DNA of 64,000 bases from Hymenobacter sp. DG25B (lineage in GTDB: Bacteria; Bacteroidota; Bacteroidia; Cytophagales; Hymenobacteraceae): the NCBI RefSeq assembly GCF_000801315.1, contig NZ_CP010057.1, positions 67,152 through 131,151 of the forward strand, written 5' to 3'. The position numbers were made by a program, and so were the translations under genes. This document shows, piece after piece, positions 17,334 through 27,860 of the stretch. Under the pieces are notes generated by a model. That model saw only the letters and a program-made list of their open reading frames with translations, did no database searches and had not been told where the DNA came from. How positions within the stretch are numbered: position 1 is the first letter of the stretch; each line of letters opens with the position of its first letter.

Positions 17334-17798
17334 ATGAAAATCTCTGAAATCAAAAAGGCCCTGACCGAAGTGGACGCCATCAACTTCCGCCTGCCCACGG
17401 GCGAGTACCTGCCTTCCCATTTCCACGTCACGGAAGTGGGCTTGGTGAGCAAGCATTTCATCGACTGCGGCGGCGTGGAGCGCCAGGAAACCGTGGCCAA
17501 CTTTCAGCTCTGGGAGGCCGGTGACTACGACCACCGCCTAGCTCCCCAGAAATTCCTGCACATCCTGAAGCTCTCGGAGAAAATCTTGGGACAGGAAGAC
17601 TTGGACATTGAAGTAGAGTATCAGCAGGCCACCATCGGCAAGTTCGGCCTGACCTTCGACGGCACCGATTTCGTGCTCATGCCCAAGCAAACCGCCTGCC
17701 TGGCCCAGGATGCCTGCGGCATTCCGGCGGCCCAGCAGTTCGCGCTGCCCCAGCTGCAAACGGCCGGCGGCTGCACGCCGGGCGGCGGGTGCTGCTAA
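17334..17798 (+). CDS. DUF6428 family protein of the ars operon
   Basis: A 154-residue protein matching the DUF6428 family found in Bacteroidetes arsenic operons. The N-terminus is MKISEIKKALTEVDAINFRL, and residues 25-45 carry HFHVTEVGLVSKHFIDCGG. The C-terminus has a Cys-rich tail (CTPGGGCC), and two more Cys lie in TACLAQDACG. These thiols could bind arsenite or another soft metal. No catalytic motif is evident and the function of the family is unknown to me. It lies 41 bp after arsR in the same direction. Confidence 0.75.
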   Translation: MKISEIKKALTEVDAINFRLPTGEYLPSHFHVTEVGLVSKHFIDCGGVERQETVANFQLWEAGDYDHRLAPQKFLHILKLSEKILGQEDLDIEVEYQQATIGKFGLTFDGTDFVLMPKQTACLAQDACGIPAAQQFALPQLQTAGGCTPGGGCC

Positions 17799-17804
17799 AA
17801 TGAC

Positions 17805-17838
17805 CACGCGGCGCGGCCCTCCCGGGTCGCGCCGCGTG
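17805..17838 (+). promoter_or_regulatory. strong hairpin inside the ars operon
   Basis: Arms CACGCGGCGCGGCCC and GGGTCGCGCCGCGTG pair around a tccc loop, with one G-T pair. It starts 6 nt after the DUF6428 stop and no T-run follows. It may set relative expression of the upstream and downstream halves by partial termination or RNA protection. Confidence 0.5.
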
Positions 17839-17870
17839 ACTTATCCCCCAATCCATTCCGCCCGATTTCG

Positions 17871-18644
17871 ATGACAATTGCCTTTTTCTCCGACGTGCAC
17901 GGCAATCTGCCGGCCTTGGAAGCGGTGCTGGCCGATATGGAGCAGCGCCGGCCCGACATGATTTTCTGCCTGGGCGATTTGGTGGGCTACGCGCCCTGGC
18001 CCAACGAAGTGGTTAACGAGGTGCGCCGCCGCGGCATCCCCACATTGGCCGGTAACTACGACCAGGGCATCGGGCTGGCCAGCAGCAACTGCGGCTGCGC
18101 TTACAAAACCGACACCGAAAAGGACCTGGGCGCGCAAAGCATTGCCTATACCAACCATATCATGGGCGACGAGGAGCGGCGCTACCTGCGCCTGCTGCCC
18201 AAACACATGCGGCTGGAGTTTCAGGAGGAGCCCTGCACCCTGAACCTGCTGATGGTGCACGGCTCGCCGCGCAAAATTAATGAGTACCTGTTTGAAGACC
18301 GGCCCGAGGCCAGCTTTCTGCGGGTGTTGGCCGAGGCCAACGCCGATATTATGCTATTCGGGCATACTCACAAGCCCTACCACCGCACCTTCGCCTACGA
18401 AGTGGAAGGCGAAACCCGCTACCGCCACGCCCTCAACATCGGCTCGGTGGGCAAGCCCAAGGACGGTGACCCACGCGCGGCTTACCAGTTGCTGCACCTC
18501 GACGAAAACACGAAGCTCACGGACCCTGGCAGCGTGCGCTCGGAACTTATTCGGGTCGAATACGACGTGGAGAAAGCCGCCCAGGCCGTGGAGGCCTCCC
18601 CGCTGCCGAACGAATACGCCGACATGCTGCGCAAAGCCTATTAA
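17871..18644 (+). CDS. metallophosphoesterase of the ars operon
   Basis: A 257-residue calcineurin-like phosphoesterase with all usual metal-binding blocks: DVHGN (residues 8-12), GDLVGY near residue 38, GNYDQ near residue 61, HGSPR near residue 130 and GHTHKP near residue 164. The enzyme should bind two metal ions and hydrolyse a phosphomonoester or diester; the substrate is unknown. It includes a Cys pair (NCGCA) around residue 80. Metallophosphatases recur in Bacteroidetes ars operons, but their link to arsenic is not established. It is followed by an acetyltransferase after 12 bp. Confidence 0.85.
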   Translation: MTIAFFSDVHGNLPALEAVLADMEQRRPDMIFCLGDLVGYAPWPNEVVNEVRRRGIPTLAGNYDQGIGLASSNCGCAYKTDTEKDLGAQSIAYTNHIMGDEERRYLRLLPKHMRLEFQEEPCTLNLLMVHGSPRKINEYLFEDRPEASFLRVLAEANADIMLFGHTHKPYHRTFAYEVEGETRYRHALNIGSVGKPKDGDPRAAYQLLHLDENTKLTDPGSVRSELIRVEYDVEKAAQAVEASPLPNEYADMLRKAY

Positions 18645-18656
18645 GCTACCAACCCG

Positions 18657-19151
18657 ATGACCATTCAACCACTCGCGGAAACCCACTGGCCCGCCGTGCG
18701 TGCCATCTACGAGCAAGGCATTGCCACGGGCAACGCCACGTTTGAAACGCAGGCCCCCGAATGGGAGGCCTGGGACCGGGCGCACCTGGCCCACAGCCGC
18801 CTGGTCGCCGTCGATGACTCCGGCATGGTGCTGGGCTGGGCTGCGCTCTCGCCGGTGTCGAGCCGCTGCGTGTACGGCGGGGTGGCCGAACTCAGCATCT
18901 ACATCGCCACTGACGCCCGGGGGCAGGGCGTGGGCCGGCAGCTGCTGCAGGCCTTGATTGCGGACTCGGAGGCCCACGGCATCTGGACGCTGCAAGCCGG
19001 CACCTTCGAGGAAAACCGCGCCAGCATTGGCCTGCATACGCAGGCGGGTTTTCGCGTCATCGGCCACCGCGAACGGATTGGCCAGCACCACGGCGTGTGG
19101 CGCAATACGGTGCAGATGGAGCGGCGCAGCTCCTCCGTCGGGGTCGCTTAA
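18657..19151 (+). CDS. GNAT acetyltransferase, ArsN-like
   Basis: A 164-residue GNAT protein related to phosphinothricin acetyltransferases. Acetyl-CoA binding is indicated by [20 protein letters not shown] (about residues 80-99), and the family start by IRPLAE-like residues and [16 protein letters not shown]. The C-terminal landmark is [16 protein letters not shown]. In ars operons such enzymes (ArsN type) acetylate arsinothricin, an arsenic antibiotic similar to phosphinothricin. The location between the phosphatase and acr3 supports that role, but related enzymes act on phosphinothricin or methionine sulfoximine, so the substrate is inferred. Confidence 0.8.
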   Translation: MTIQPLAETHWPAVRAIYEQGIATGNATFETQAPEWEAWDRAHLAHSRLVAVDDSGMVLGWAALSPVSSRCVYGGVAELSIYIATDARGQGVGRQLLQALIADSEAHGIWTLQAGTFEENRASIGLHTQAGFRVIGHRERIGQHHGVWRNTVQMERRSSSVGVA

Positions 19152-19164
19152 TTCACTATTTTCT

Positions 19165-20271
19165 ATGACAACCCTGAATCAACCCCTGCCCGCCGCCCCG
19201 GCCCCCGCCGCGCTGGCTGAAAAGAAACTTTCGGGCCTCGACCGGGGCCTCACGCTCTGGATATTCCTGGCCATGGCGCTGGGCGTCGGCCTGGGCTACT
19301 TTGTGCCCGGCATCAACGGGGCCATCAACTACTTCTCAGTGGGCACGGTGAACGTGCCGCTGGCCATCGGCCTGATTCTGATGATGTACCCGCCGCTGGC
19401 TAAGGTCAAGTACGAGCAGCTGCCCACGGTCTTCAAAAACACGCGCATCATCGGCCTCTCCCTGTTCCTAAACTGGATTCTGGGCCCCCTGCTCATGTTT
19501 TTCCTAGCCATCTGGCTGCTGCCCGACAAGCCCGAATACATGATGGGCCTGATTCTCATCGGCATCGCCCGCTGCATTGCCATGGTGTTCGTGTGGAACG
19601 ACCTGGCCGATGGCAGCCGCGAATACGCCGCCGGGCTGGTGGCGCTCAACTCCATCTTTCAGGTGCTGTTCTACTCGGTGCTGGCCTGGCTGTTCATCAC
19701 CGTGCTACCGCCTTATTTCGGCCTGAAGGGCTACGCGGTGAACATCGGCATCTGGGACATTGCCCGGAGCGTGCTCGTGTACCTGGGCATTCCGTTCGCG
19801 GCGGGGTTTCTCTCGCGCACCATCCTGCGCCGGCTGAAAGGCGACGCATGGTACGAGAACGTCTACATCCCGGCCATCAGCCCCATTACGCTGGTGGCGC
19901 TGCTGCTCACCATCGTGGTCATGTTCAGCCTCAAGGGCGAAACCATCGTGCAGGTGCCGCTCGATGTGCTGCGCATCGCCCTGCCGCTGGCCCTGTACTT
20001 CGGCATCATGTTCGTGCTCAGCTTCGCGGCCGGCAAGTACCTAGGGGCCGACTACGCCGAGAATGCCAGCATTGCTTTCACGGCCACTGGCAACAACTTC
20101 GAGCTGGCCATCGCCGTGGCCATCGGGGTATTCGGGCTGAACTCGGGCCAAGCCTTCGCCGGCGTTATCGGCCCGCTGATTGAGGTGCCGGCGCTGATTG
20201 CGCTGGTTAACCTGGCCTTCTGGTTCCGCCGCCGCTGGTACGGCGGCAAAACGGTGGCTTCGGCCGCGTAA
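19165..20271 (+). CDS. acr3: Acr3 arsenite efflux permease
   Basis: A 368-residue polytopic inner-membrane protein of the ACR3 family (bile/arsenite/riboflavin transporter superfamily), with about ten hydrophobic segments. The conserved Cys of the ARC motif is at residue 137 ([16 protein letters not shown]), and the conserved Glu is in [10 protein letters not shown] near the C-terminus. It exports As(III), completing detoxification after ArsC reduces arsenate. The ATG at 19165 is 13 nt after the acetyltransferase stop. It precedes arsC by 35 bp. Confidence 0.92.
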   Translation: MTTLNQPLPAAPAPAALAEKKLSGLDRGLTLWIFLAMALGVGLGYFVPGINGAINYFSVGTVNVPLAIGLILMMYPPLAKVKYEQLPTVFKNTRIIGLSLFLNWILGPLLMFFLAIWLLPDKPEYMMGLILIGIARCIAMVFVWNDLADGSREYAAGLVALNSIFQVLFYSVLAWLFITVLPPYFGLKGYAVNIGIWDIARSVLVYLGIPFAAGFLSRTILRRLKGDAWYENVYIPAISPITLVALLLTIVVMFSLKGETIVQVPLDVLRIALPLALYFGIMFVLSFAAGKYLGADYAENASIAFTATGNNFELAIAVAIGVFGLNSGQAFAGVIGPLIEVPALIALVNLAFWFRRRWYGGKTVASAA

Positions 20272-20306
20272 CTCTTCCCCTCTTCCTCCTGCTTTTTTCC
20301 CTGCTC

Positions 20307-20747
20307 ATGTCTGATAAGAAAAACGTGCTGGTGCTCTGCACCGGCAACTCCTGCCGCAGCCAGCTGCTGCACGGCTACCTCGCCCAAGAGCTAGGCGAGC
20401 GGGCTGCTGTCTACAGCGCCGGCGTCGAAGTGCACGGCCTCAACCCCCGCGCCGTGCGCGTGATGGCCGAGGACGGGGTGGACATCTCGCATCACACCAG
20501 CAACCACGTCGATGAGTACGCGGCCGTGCCGTTCGACTACGTCATCACCGTGTGCGACCATGCCAACGAGGTGTGTCCGGTGTTTCCGTCTACCGCCAAG
20601 AAGCTGCACCACAACTTTCCCGACCCGGCTAAGGCCACGGGCAGCGAGGAAGAAATCATGAACCAGTTCCAGAGCGTGCGCGACCAGGTGAAAGCCTATG
20701 CCCACGACTTCGTGCAGGCGCAATTCAAGACAACTCAAAGCATCTGA
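20307..20747 (+). CDS. arsC: arsenate reductase, thioredoxin-coupled type
   Basis: A 146-residue protein of the low-molecular-weight phosphatase-like ArsC class. The P-loop CTGNSCR spans residues 11-17, and the redox pair Cys83/Cys90 (CDHANEVC) matches Cys82 and Cys89 of the Bacillus subtilis enzyme. The motif NFPDPAK supplies the acidic residue. It reduces As(V) to As(III), with thioredoxin as the electron source, for export by Acr3. It is the last arsenic gene of the operon. Confidence 0.92.
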   Translation: MSDKKNVLVLCTGNSCRSQLLHGYLAQELGERAAVYSAGVEVHGLNPRAVRVMAEDGVDISHHTSNHVDEYAAVPFDYVITVCDHANEVCPVFPSTAKKLHHNFPDPAKATGSEEEIMNQFQSVRDQVKAYAHDFVQAQFKTTQSI

Positions 20748-20841
20748 ATAATAGGTGTTTATGCTAGTGAATCCTTACGCGGAATTCTTCGTTCAAACTC
20801 ACCGTTGAGGTAAAGAGAGTTTTTCCCTCTCGCCCTGCTAT

Positions 20842-21024
20842 ATGGCAACGAACAAACCGGCCGGCGACGGCCACCGCAACGGCGCAGTGCGCGACCGTTC
20901 GCAAGTTTTCAACCCCGTCACGGAGCAATACGTGAAGCGGAACACCACCAACGGCCAGTTCATGGACGTGAAGCAAGATGGTACGCCCTTCAAAGGCGTG
21001 CGAAAAGAGAAGGGAGGCAAATAG
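20842..21024 (+). CDS. 60-residue basic protein
   Basis: A small, hydrophilic, Lys/Asn/Gly-rich protein with no membrane segment or Cys. The segment RSQVFNPVTEQYVKR followed by DGTPFKGVRKEK suggests a folded core with charged ends. It lies 94 bp after arsC and is closed by an intrinsic terminator 34 nt downstream, so it is a discrete gene rather than a chance frame. Function is not recognised. It may be independent of arsenic resistance. Confidence 0.55.
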   Translation: MATNKPAGDGHRNGAVRDRSQVFNPVTEQYVKRNTTNGQFMDVKQDGTPFKGVRKEKGGK

Positions 21025-21058
21025 CACTACTTCTACTCTGTCTTTTGTCAGTAAAAAG

Positions 21059-21086
21059 GCGGCTCCGAAATTGGAGTCGCTTTTTT
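21059..21086 (+). terminator. intrinsic terminator
   Basis: A stem GCGGCTCC / GGAGTCGC with loop gaaatt is followed by six T residues and preceded by an A-run, so it may work in both directions. It closes the ars region. Confidence 0.8.
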
Positions 21087-21109
21087 ATTTTAATTGTTGC
21101 CCACCACTG

Positions 21110-21979
21110 ATGCAGGTATCACGCCGACACCACTACATTCCCCAATTCCTCATTAAGAATTTCGCGGATGCGGATGGAATGCTCTACTTGCTTGATAAGC
21201 AGACGGGTAGAATAGCCAAGCAGCGGCAAAGCCCAAAGGCTATATTGTTTGAGATGGACCGGAATACGGTTCTCTTCCACGGCCAGCCCAAAGACCATCT
21301 GGAGGCCTTGTATGCAGCTTTGGATGACAAGGCCGCCGCCGATTTGCAAAATGTCCTTCTCTCCCGAAAAGCTTCTCTCGAAGAAGTGGTGAGCATTGTT
21401 GCGCTGGCCAGCTCCCTTAAATGGCGCATACCGGCGAGCGACCCGCAGTTTGGCCGACTGAAAGAGGAGTTGAGCCTGGCCGACTTAAAAGCTGAAATCC
21501 GGCCCATCGACCAAGCTAACCCAGTCGACCTGAATGCGCTGAACCAGTTGGTGGATTCGGATGCTATCAAAGAGGCCAAGCGAATATTGTTGCCTCTGCT
21601 GCCGTTGTTTGACGAGAACAAGCTTACCGACATTCACGCCAGCTGGTTTATTCACTCGCAGCCCGATGAACGGTTTCCCTCCGTGATTGGAGACTGCCCC
21701 GTGCTGGAAAGGCCCAATGCTGACTATAGCAAATTAGAAGACTTCATCTTTCCGCTAAGCGCTACCGACACGTTTATTTACAAGCACGGGGCCCAGAAGC
21801 GGATTAAAAGCCCAATTTTCACTATCCAGAAGGACCTGGCTACCCTTCACTATTCCACGCGTTACGTTGCCTGCATGAGCAAAACGCACTTGGAAACCAT
21901 CATGCAGATGTACAGTGTGATGCAAGCTCAAAACCAAGTAGAAAAGCTCACTGAGCTCTTATTTGACTTTATCGCCTAA
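21110..21979 (+). CDS. DUF4238 family protein
   Basis: A 289-residue protein starting with the DUF4238 signature RRHHYIPQFLIKNFAD (residues 5-20). A conserved later block reads FPSVIGDCPVLERPNADYS. DUF4238 proteins are widespread and uncharacterised, often found in variable genome islands. The gene is clearly more AT-rich than the ars operon, which suggests a separate origin. The ATG at 21110 directly precedes the family signature; a longer upstream frame would run back through the terminator and is rejected. Confidence 0.78.
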   Translation: MQVSRRHHYIPQFLIKNFADADGMLYLLDKQTGRIAKQRQSPKAILFEMDRNTVLFHGQPKDHLEALYAALDDKAAADLQNVLLSRKASLEEVVSIVALASSLKWRIPASDPQFGRLKEELSLADLKAEIRPIDQANPVDLNALNQLVDSDAIKEAKRILLPLLPLFDENKLTDIHASWFIHSQPDERFPSVIGDCPVLERPNADYSKLEDFIFPLSATDTFIYKHGAQKRIKSPIFTIQKDLATLHYSTRYVACMSKTHLETIMQMYSVMQAQNQVEKLTELLFDFIA

Positions 21980-22066
21980 TTCCTTTAGCGACATTCGAAA
22001 CCCTGAGCAATTATCAGCCAAGTTTACTCCCCACGTTTCGCGCAATCTTCAACAGGGTGCGGTTAA

Positions 22067-23263
22067 CTACCCACGCCACCGCCAAGCTCTTCTAAAGCCC
22101 TTAGCCTCGGCATCCGCTACCGTCAAGGCATAAAACTCGCCTGCTTTATCCAGCTTGGTTCGGTCATACATCTGGTCAAATGGCAGGTGATAAATCCGTT
22201 CACCCGTTGCCGGACTGATGTGGCATTTTATCATCGGAAAAGCGCCCAGCCTGACCTGCTCCCGCACCTGGATGCCCAAAGCTTGGGCAAACTTGCGGGC
22301 CGTATCCGACAAATCAGTGGAGGTGCAAAACACCCCCAGAATGTTACTGGCGGAAAGTAACTGCGGAAAAAGGTGAAGCTGCTGCTCAGCTAACTTTTTC
22401 TGCGCTGAGTCCAGGTAGAATTTGACGGTGGTACCAAACAGCTGGTTGATATGCTTCTCGTGGATGAGCTTGTGCTTGCTCCAGTACTTGCACTGCACGA
22501 TTAGGGTGTTGCCGTCTTTACGACAGATTAAGTCTCTTCCCAAGTCTTCCTTGCCATTCTCAATCCCAAAATAGGTTACGGTATAGCCTTCGCACTCATA
22601 CAAATACCCCACAAAGCGCTCGTAGTCACGGCCCAACTGGTAAGGGCTTTTCCGGCCCTGCATATATCGCTCCAAGGCCCGCTGGTTCCGCTCGGTCGTG
22701 GAGAGACTGCTATATTCTCCAGCCGTCAGAAAAACACTCACTGGGTCGGCCTCCTGCGGTGCTTGCTCGCCATACGTATCCTTTATTTCCAGGAGCGCCT
22801 CCTCCATTTCTCCTTCGCGAAACTCCGTCAGAAATGGAAACAGGCCTTCGTACTGGTTGATAACGTATTGCAGGTGTTTCAACTGAGCAGCCAGAATACG
22901 TTTCTCTTTCCCTACCTCGCGCACTGCCTGGGCAGAGGACTTGGCCGGCCGGGGCTTAAAGGCCAAATAGTCAGCAACCTGATTGTTGTTAAGCAAGACC
23001 AGGTCCGCAATTGCACCAGCCAGCCAAGGAAAGCTTTTGCTTTTCTCGGTTAACACTTTTTCCAATCGAGCCACATCAGCGGCCCGCTTGTCGAGTATTT
23101 TCTCCCGGACGTTTAACTCGGAATTCCTGGTTTGGTAATCCTTGTAAAGACTACTCTTTTCCTGCGCCAGCTGCTTATCAAGCCGGTTTTTTCGAATTAC
23201 TAATAGCCCCAATCCGACCAGAAATCCGAGCAACACCAACCATAGATACAGATACTCGGCCAT
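22067..23263 (-). CDS. membrane-anchored Mrr-like nuclease
   Basis: A 398-residue protein with three parts. An N-terminal membrane segment (residues 5-23) is followed by a charged coiled-coil region (about residues 25-160) and a C-terminal PD-(D/E)XK domain of the Mrr/restriction endonuclease type (about residues 208-330). Active-site residues visible are Asp244 (EDLGRDLICRK) and Gln257-Cys-Lys259 (IVQCKYW). A similar architecture, membrane anchor plus coiled coil plus Mrr domain, occurs in defence-associated and uncharacterised nucleases. Modified-DNA cleavage is a possible role (inference). AT-richer than the metal genes. Confidence 0.78.
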   Translation of the reverse strand: MAEYLYLWLVLLGFLVGLGLLVIRKNRLDKQLAQEKSSLYKDYQTRNSELNVREKILDKRAADVARLEKVLTEKSKSFPWLAGAIADLVLLNNNQVADYLAFKPRPAKSSAQAVREVGKEKRILAAQLKHLQYVINQYEGLFPFLTEFREGEMEEALLEIKDTYGEQAPQEADPVSVFLTAGEYSSLSTTERNQRALERYMQGRKSPYQLGRDYERFVGYLYECEGYTVTYFGIENGKEDLGRDLICRKDGNTLIVQCKYWSKHKLIHEKHINQLFGTTVKFYLDSAQKKLAEQQLHLFPQLLSASNILGVFCTSTDLSDTARKFAQALGIQVREQVRLGAFPMIKCHISPATGERIYHLPFDQMYDRTKLDKAGEFYALTVADAEAKGFRRAWRWRG

Positions 23264-23313
23264 AAAAAGTCAAGCCAACTCTTAATATTCTACTAAAGTA
23301 CAGACACGGTCCC

Positions 23314-24561
<1,248 letters not shown>

Positions 24562-24659
24562 ATAATGGGGCGGGATAATTGGAATCACGAAGATGCGCAG
24601 AACCCCGGGGTCCGCAAGCCGCCGCACCCAAAATCCGTCGTCCGGGTTGCCGTTGCGGG

Positions 24660-25634
24660 CTAATGCGTCATCCCAGGCATGGCCATTTCCGGCTTGCTCA
24701 TCGGCTGGCCGGGCCGCATAGCGAGGTCCCCGTACCGGGCCGCTACGTAGTAGCCCGCTGCCAGCATGAGCAGGGTAAGCACCGTTACCAGGGCTTTGCG
24801 CCCGGCCGATACCTGGCCGTCGCCCTCCATGCGCATTCCTGGCATGGGGTGGCCGGCGGGCGAACTGGGCGCTATTGGGGGCATGGCGTGCGTCATGCCG
24901 GCCATGACCATCCCGGCGTGCTGATGTTCTGCGTCAACCGGGGCCCCGCCCTTGCCCAGAGCCCGCTCGGTGCCCATGCCGTGCTTGAGCTGGTGTTTGA
25001 CCAGCCACCAGTTGACGGGATAGGCCACCACGACGCCCACGAGCGTGGCGGCCGACATCGAGGCCCAGAACCAGGGCGAGGTGGCTTCCATCGCCCGCAT
25101 GTCGCGGGTCATGAGTAGTACCATCGTGGGCAGCATGCCGGCCATCATGGCGTTCATCGACATCCACTCCGGCAGAAACGAGCTGCGCACGGCCTGCCCG
25201 TAGCTCATGCTCATCATGTCCTTCATAAACAGGGCCTGAAAGATGAAAAGCCCGAAAAAGAAGCCGGCGGCGTACTCAATCCAGATATCGGTGCCCATGT
25301 TCAAACCAAAGTAGCCAGTGATGGCGGCGGCCACGATGATACCGGTGGCGTCGCCGGCGGCGCAGTGAATCGTCGAGCCCACGGCCTGCTTCCAGAGCGG
25401 GGCCACGAACGTCTCATGGGTGCCGGGCGAGGGCTCGCGGCACGAAAACCAGTACACCAGCAGCCCTACCGGCCCAGTGTAGAGGGTGACCAGCACCCAG
25501 CCCCACTTCATAACTTTCATTTCCGGGGTGCTGGTAAACAAGTCCCAGGCGACGTAGGCCACGGATAACAGTGTGAGGCCGAACCAGACCCACAGCAGCC
25601 ATTCCGGAGCCCAGGGAGTATTGTGCATTTCCAT
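24660..25634 (-). CDS. DUF4396 membrane protein
   Basis: A 324-residue polytopic protein of the DUF4396 family, with roughly seven hydrophobic segments and Met/His-rich loops. Landmarks are HCAAGDATGIIVAA near residue 95 and the Met-rich stretch FMKDMMSMSYGQ near residue 140. The C-terminal region carries HGMGTERALGKGG and ends in a Met/Pro/Gly-rich tail (KPEMAMPGMTH). Met- and His-rich extra-membrane parts suggest copper handling. The gene follows a DUF305 gene, separated by a terminator. Function of DUF4396 is not established; membrane transport or anchoring of copper is inference. Confidence 0.75.
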   Translation of the reverse strand: MEMHNTPWAPEWLLWVWFGLTLLSVAYVAWDLFTSTPEMKVMKWGWVLVTLYTGPVGLLVYWFSCREPSPGTHETFVAPLWKQAVGSTIHCAAGDATGIIVAAAITGYFGLNMGTDIWIEYAAGFFFGLFIFQALFMKDMMSMSYGQAVRSSFLPEWMSMNAMMAGMLPTMVLLMTRDMRAMEATSPWFWASMSAATLVGVVVAYPVNWWLVKHQLKHGMGTERALGKGGAPVDAEHQHAGMVMAGMTHAMPPIAPSSPAGHPMPGMRMEGDGQVSAGRKALVTVLTLLMLAAGYYVAARYGDLAMRPGQPMSKPEMAMPGMTH

Positions 25635-25652
25635 TGGGTGAGGGGATAACTT

Positions 25653-25686
25653 AAAAAGCAGCAGGCCATGTAGCCTGCTGCTTTTT
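25653..25686. terminator. bidirectional intrinsic terminator
   Basis: A symmetrical hairpin AAAAAGCAGCAGGC, loop catgta, GCCTGCTGCTTTTT can act on both strands. It separates the DUF305 gene (its upstream neighbour on the minus strand) from the DUF4396 gene. Confidence 0.85.
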
Positions 25687-25706
25687 AGTTGAAGGGGAGG
25701 ATGAGA

Positions 25707-26339
25707 TTAGTAGCCTTTGTTGGTCAGCAGCCACTCCTGCATCTCCTTTATTTCCATCATTTGCTCGTCAATTATCTGCCGCGCCAAGGCTTTAGTTTCG
25801 GAATGACGGCCAAGGTCCAAATCCGCCTGCGACGTCTCGATGGCGCTCTGGTGGTGGTCCTGCATGAGTTGGGCAAAATCGCGGTCGGTATTGCCGGTGA
25901 TAACGCGCAGGTCGTTGGCGCGCATCATCTTATCCATGGCCATCATCTGGCGCGTGTTAAACGCTGGCACGAGTGGCGTCTCCACCCGGTGCCCCGCCAG
26001 AAACGCGTTAAACTGTGTAATCTCGGCCTGTTGCGCGGCAATGATGCGGGTGGCAAGGTCCCGCATCTGGGTGTCCTTGCCATTTTTTAATTCCTCCTGG
26101 GCCATTGTAATGGCCCCCTGGTGGTGCATCACCATCATCATGGCGTAGTCCTGGTCGGGGTCCTGGGTTTTCATCATGGCATCCATCTTCTTCATCATGT
26201 CGTGCATGAGGGTCATCATGGTGTTCTGGTCGTGCGCCTGCACTTTCAGGCTATCCGAGTCGTCTTTGCTGCACGAGGAAACGAGGGTAATGGAAGCCAG
26301 CAAAATGGCCAGCAGGGGAAGGCGAAATAGCTTTTTCAT
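25707..26339 (-). CDS. DUF305 lipoprotein
   Basis: A 210-residue lipoprotein (signal ending LVSSC) with two DUF305 repeats. Each carries the family hallmark: MMMVMHHQGAITMAQEEL in the first half and LMQDHHQSAIETSQADL in the second. DUF305 proteins are helical, exported, and rich in His and Met that may bind copper or silver; they are frequent in copper-resistance islands. The candidate copper motif lies 72 bp upstream of its start (26411-26431). The start at 26339 gives a clean lipoprotein signal. Confidence 0.82.
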   Translation of the reverse strand: MKKLFRLPLLAILLASITLVSSCSKDDSDSLKVQAHDQNTMMTLMHDMMKKMDAMMKTQDPDQDYAMMMVMHHQGAITMAQEELKNGKDTQMRDLATRIIAAQQAEITQFNAFLAGHRVETPLVPAFNTRQMMAMDKMMRANDLRVITGNTDRDFAQLMQDHHQSAIETSQADLDLGRHSETKALARQIIDEQMMEIKEMQEWLLTNKGY

Positions 26340-26410
26340 AATATCAGGTCGTGGTGAAGTTTTCCTGATTTCTAAAACGGCCTGCTGTACCACTGGATTT
26401 ACAAGATGCC

Positions 26411-26431
26411 TGCGCAGACTTGCATAATTTC
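26411..26431 (-). promoter_or_regulatory. copper-cluster motif, site 1
   Basis: Read toward the DUF305 gene the sequence is GAAATTATGCAAGTC followed by TGCGCA. The same core recurs at four other places next to metal genes in this window. It is a candidate operator for an AraC-HMA regulator. Confidence 0.55.
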
Positions 26432-26504
26432 TATCCTAAGCAGCCTATTCCATGGCATTTGGAGGCACTACTTTGGTTCGGCAACCTGCTTTCCATGACT
26501 TGGC

Positions 26505-26512
26505 TACCTTCG
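26505..26512 (+). promoter_or_regulatory. -7 box of the FRG gene
   Basis: TACCTTCG is close to the Bacteroidetes -7 consensus TAnnTTTG and lies 22 nt before the start codon. No clear -33 element was identified. Confidence 0.45.
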
Positions 26513-26534
26513 TGCAGCCGCCTTACATCAACTT

Positions 26535-27860
26535 ATGGAACCTACTGACGAACAAAGCTTACTTGACGAAAAGATAAAGATTCTGTGGGAGTGGGGGCAG
26601 GGTGGCGGTTGGGCTACCCTCCGCGACGCTCAGCTAGTAAGGGAAATAACACAGGTGCGGGAAATGCCTGATGGCAGCGGCCATGTCAATCCTCAAACGC
26701 TGACTTCCCGGGTGCGCGCCCTAGCAAATGCACTCTACGGTAGTCAGCAACTACCGCCGTTGCTGCATCCCGAGCACCTATCTATGTACGGGTCTTTCGT
26801 TCAGAAGAACAATTACTTTGACCAACAGCGCATTGATACGCCGGCCGAGCTGGAAGCTCTCATTTCGGAGTTCACCCCCAAAACCGACCACCTGTTTCGG
26901 GGGATAAACGAAGCTAAGTTTATGCTGTATAGCTCGATGCAGCGGAACTGGATTCTGAATAAGCGCGAAACGAAGCCCACCGACCACCAACTGTTTTTAG
27001 AGCGGCTGATGGATAACGCCCGACTGTACTGCGGTGGCCTCCTGGCAAAGTACATTGAAACCAATGGGGGAGATGCTGGCAACGACGTGAGCGTGCTGAG
27101 CATTTTGCAGCATTACAGCTGCCCCACTCCCTTACTGGACTGGACCTATAGCTTTCCAGTGGCACTTTACTTTGCGGCGATGGGCGCCACCGATGCCCAG
27201 CCTACGCCCGCCCGGGAAATAGACAACTACGTGAGTGTATATTATATCGAGGAGCAAGGTTTTGCTCAGGCTGGCCTGCGGGAAATGGTGGCCATGAGTA
27301 TTGAGGGCAACCTGCCCTTGATTAAGGAAGTGTTTCAGGCCAATGTGGAAGCGTTGAAAGAGCGTCGGGGCATTATGGCGAGCTTTTCGCCCACGTTTTC
27401 GGACGAGAACATGAACAACTTTGCCAACGACGATGCTGCCGCACTACGATGGGCCCGGGCCTCTTTTCCGGGGGGCGGGCTCACCAATTACTTCTGCCAG
27501 GTAAAACACCTCAAACGGATTCCCAATTCTTATTTCTCAGACCAGGGCGACGATTTTGTTCGTATCGGCTTGGAAAACAACCCCAACGTCATCAATCAAA
27601 AAGGTGTCTTTGCCTGGAACAGCTCATCTACCGAGCCCATGGAGTATGTGGTGCACGAACAGGTTATCCAAGACAACCCCGATGCCAACCACTTCTACTC
27701 GCACTGCTTTAACATTCACAAATCCCTACTCCCTCATTTGCGAGAACGTTTACCACAGCTGGGAATGACGGATGCCTTCGTTTTCCCGGAACAAGACCAA
27801 CAGCACCTGCGCGAGGTAGTTTGGGCGATATTCGATAAGACAGCAGCCGAGTTTGCTTAA
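26535..27860 (+). CDS. FRG-domain protein
   Basis: A 441-residue protein with an FRG domain (about residues 95-260). Its landmarks are DHLFRGINEAKF, then LQHYSCPTPLLDWTYSFPVA followed by LYFAA. FRG domains resemble ADP-ribosyltransferase-like folds and are frequent in prophages and defence islands; their activity is mostly unknown. The rest, including a C-terminal region with HFYSHCFNIHKSLLPHL, is not recognised. It is divergent from the DUF305 gene and is AT-richer than its metal-related neighbours, so it is probably inserted cargo. Confidence 0.78.
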   Translation: MEPTDEQSLLDEKIKILWEWGQGGGWATLRDAQLVREITQVREMPDGSGHVNPQTLTSRVRALANALYGSQQLPPLLHPEHLSMYGSFVQKNNYFDQQRIDTPAELEALISEFTPKTDHLFRGINEAKFMLYSSMQRNWILNKRETKPTDHQLFLERLMDNARLYCGGLLAKYIETNGGDAGNDVSVLSILQHYSCPTPLLDWTYSFPVALYFAAMGATDAQPTPAREIDNYVSVYYIEEQGFAQAGLREMVAMSIEGNLPLIKEVFQANVEALKERRGIMASFSPTFSDENMNNFANDDAAALRWARASFPGGGLTNYFCQVKHLKRIPNSYFSDQGDDFVRIGLENNPNVINQKGVFAWNSSSTEPMEYVVHEQVIQDNPDANHFYSHCFNIHKSLLPHLRERLPQLGMTDAFVFPEQDQQHLREVVWAIFDKTAAEFA

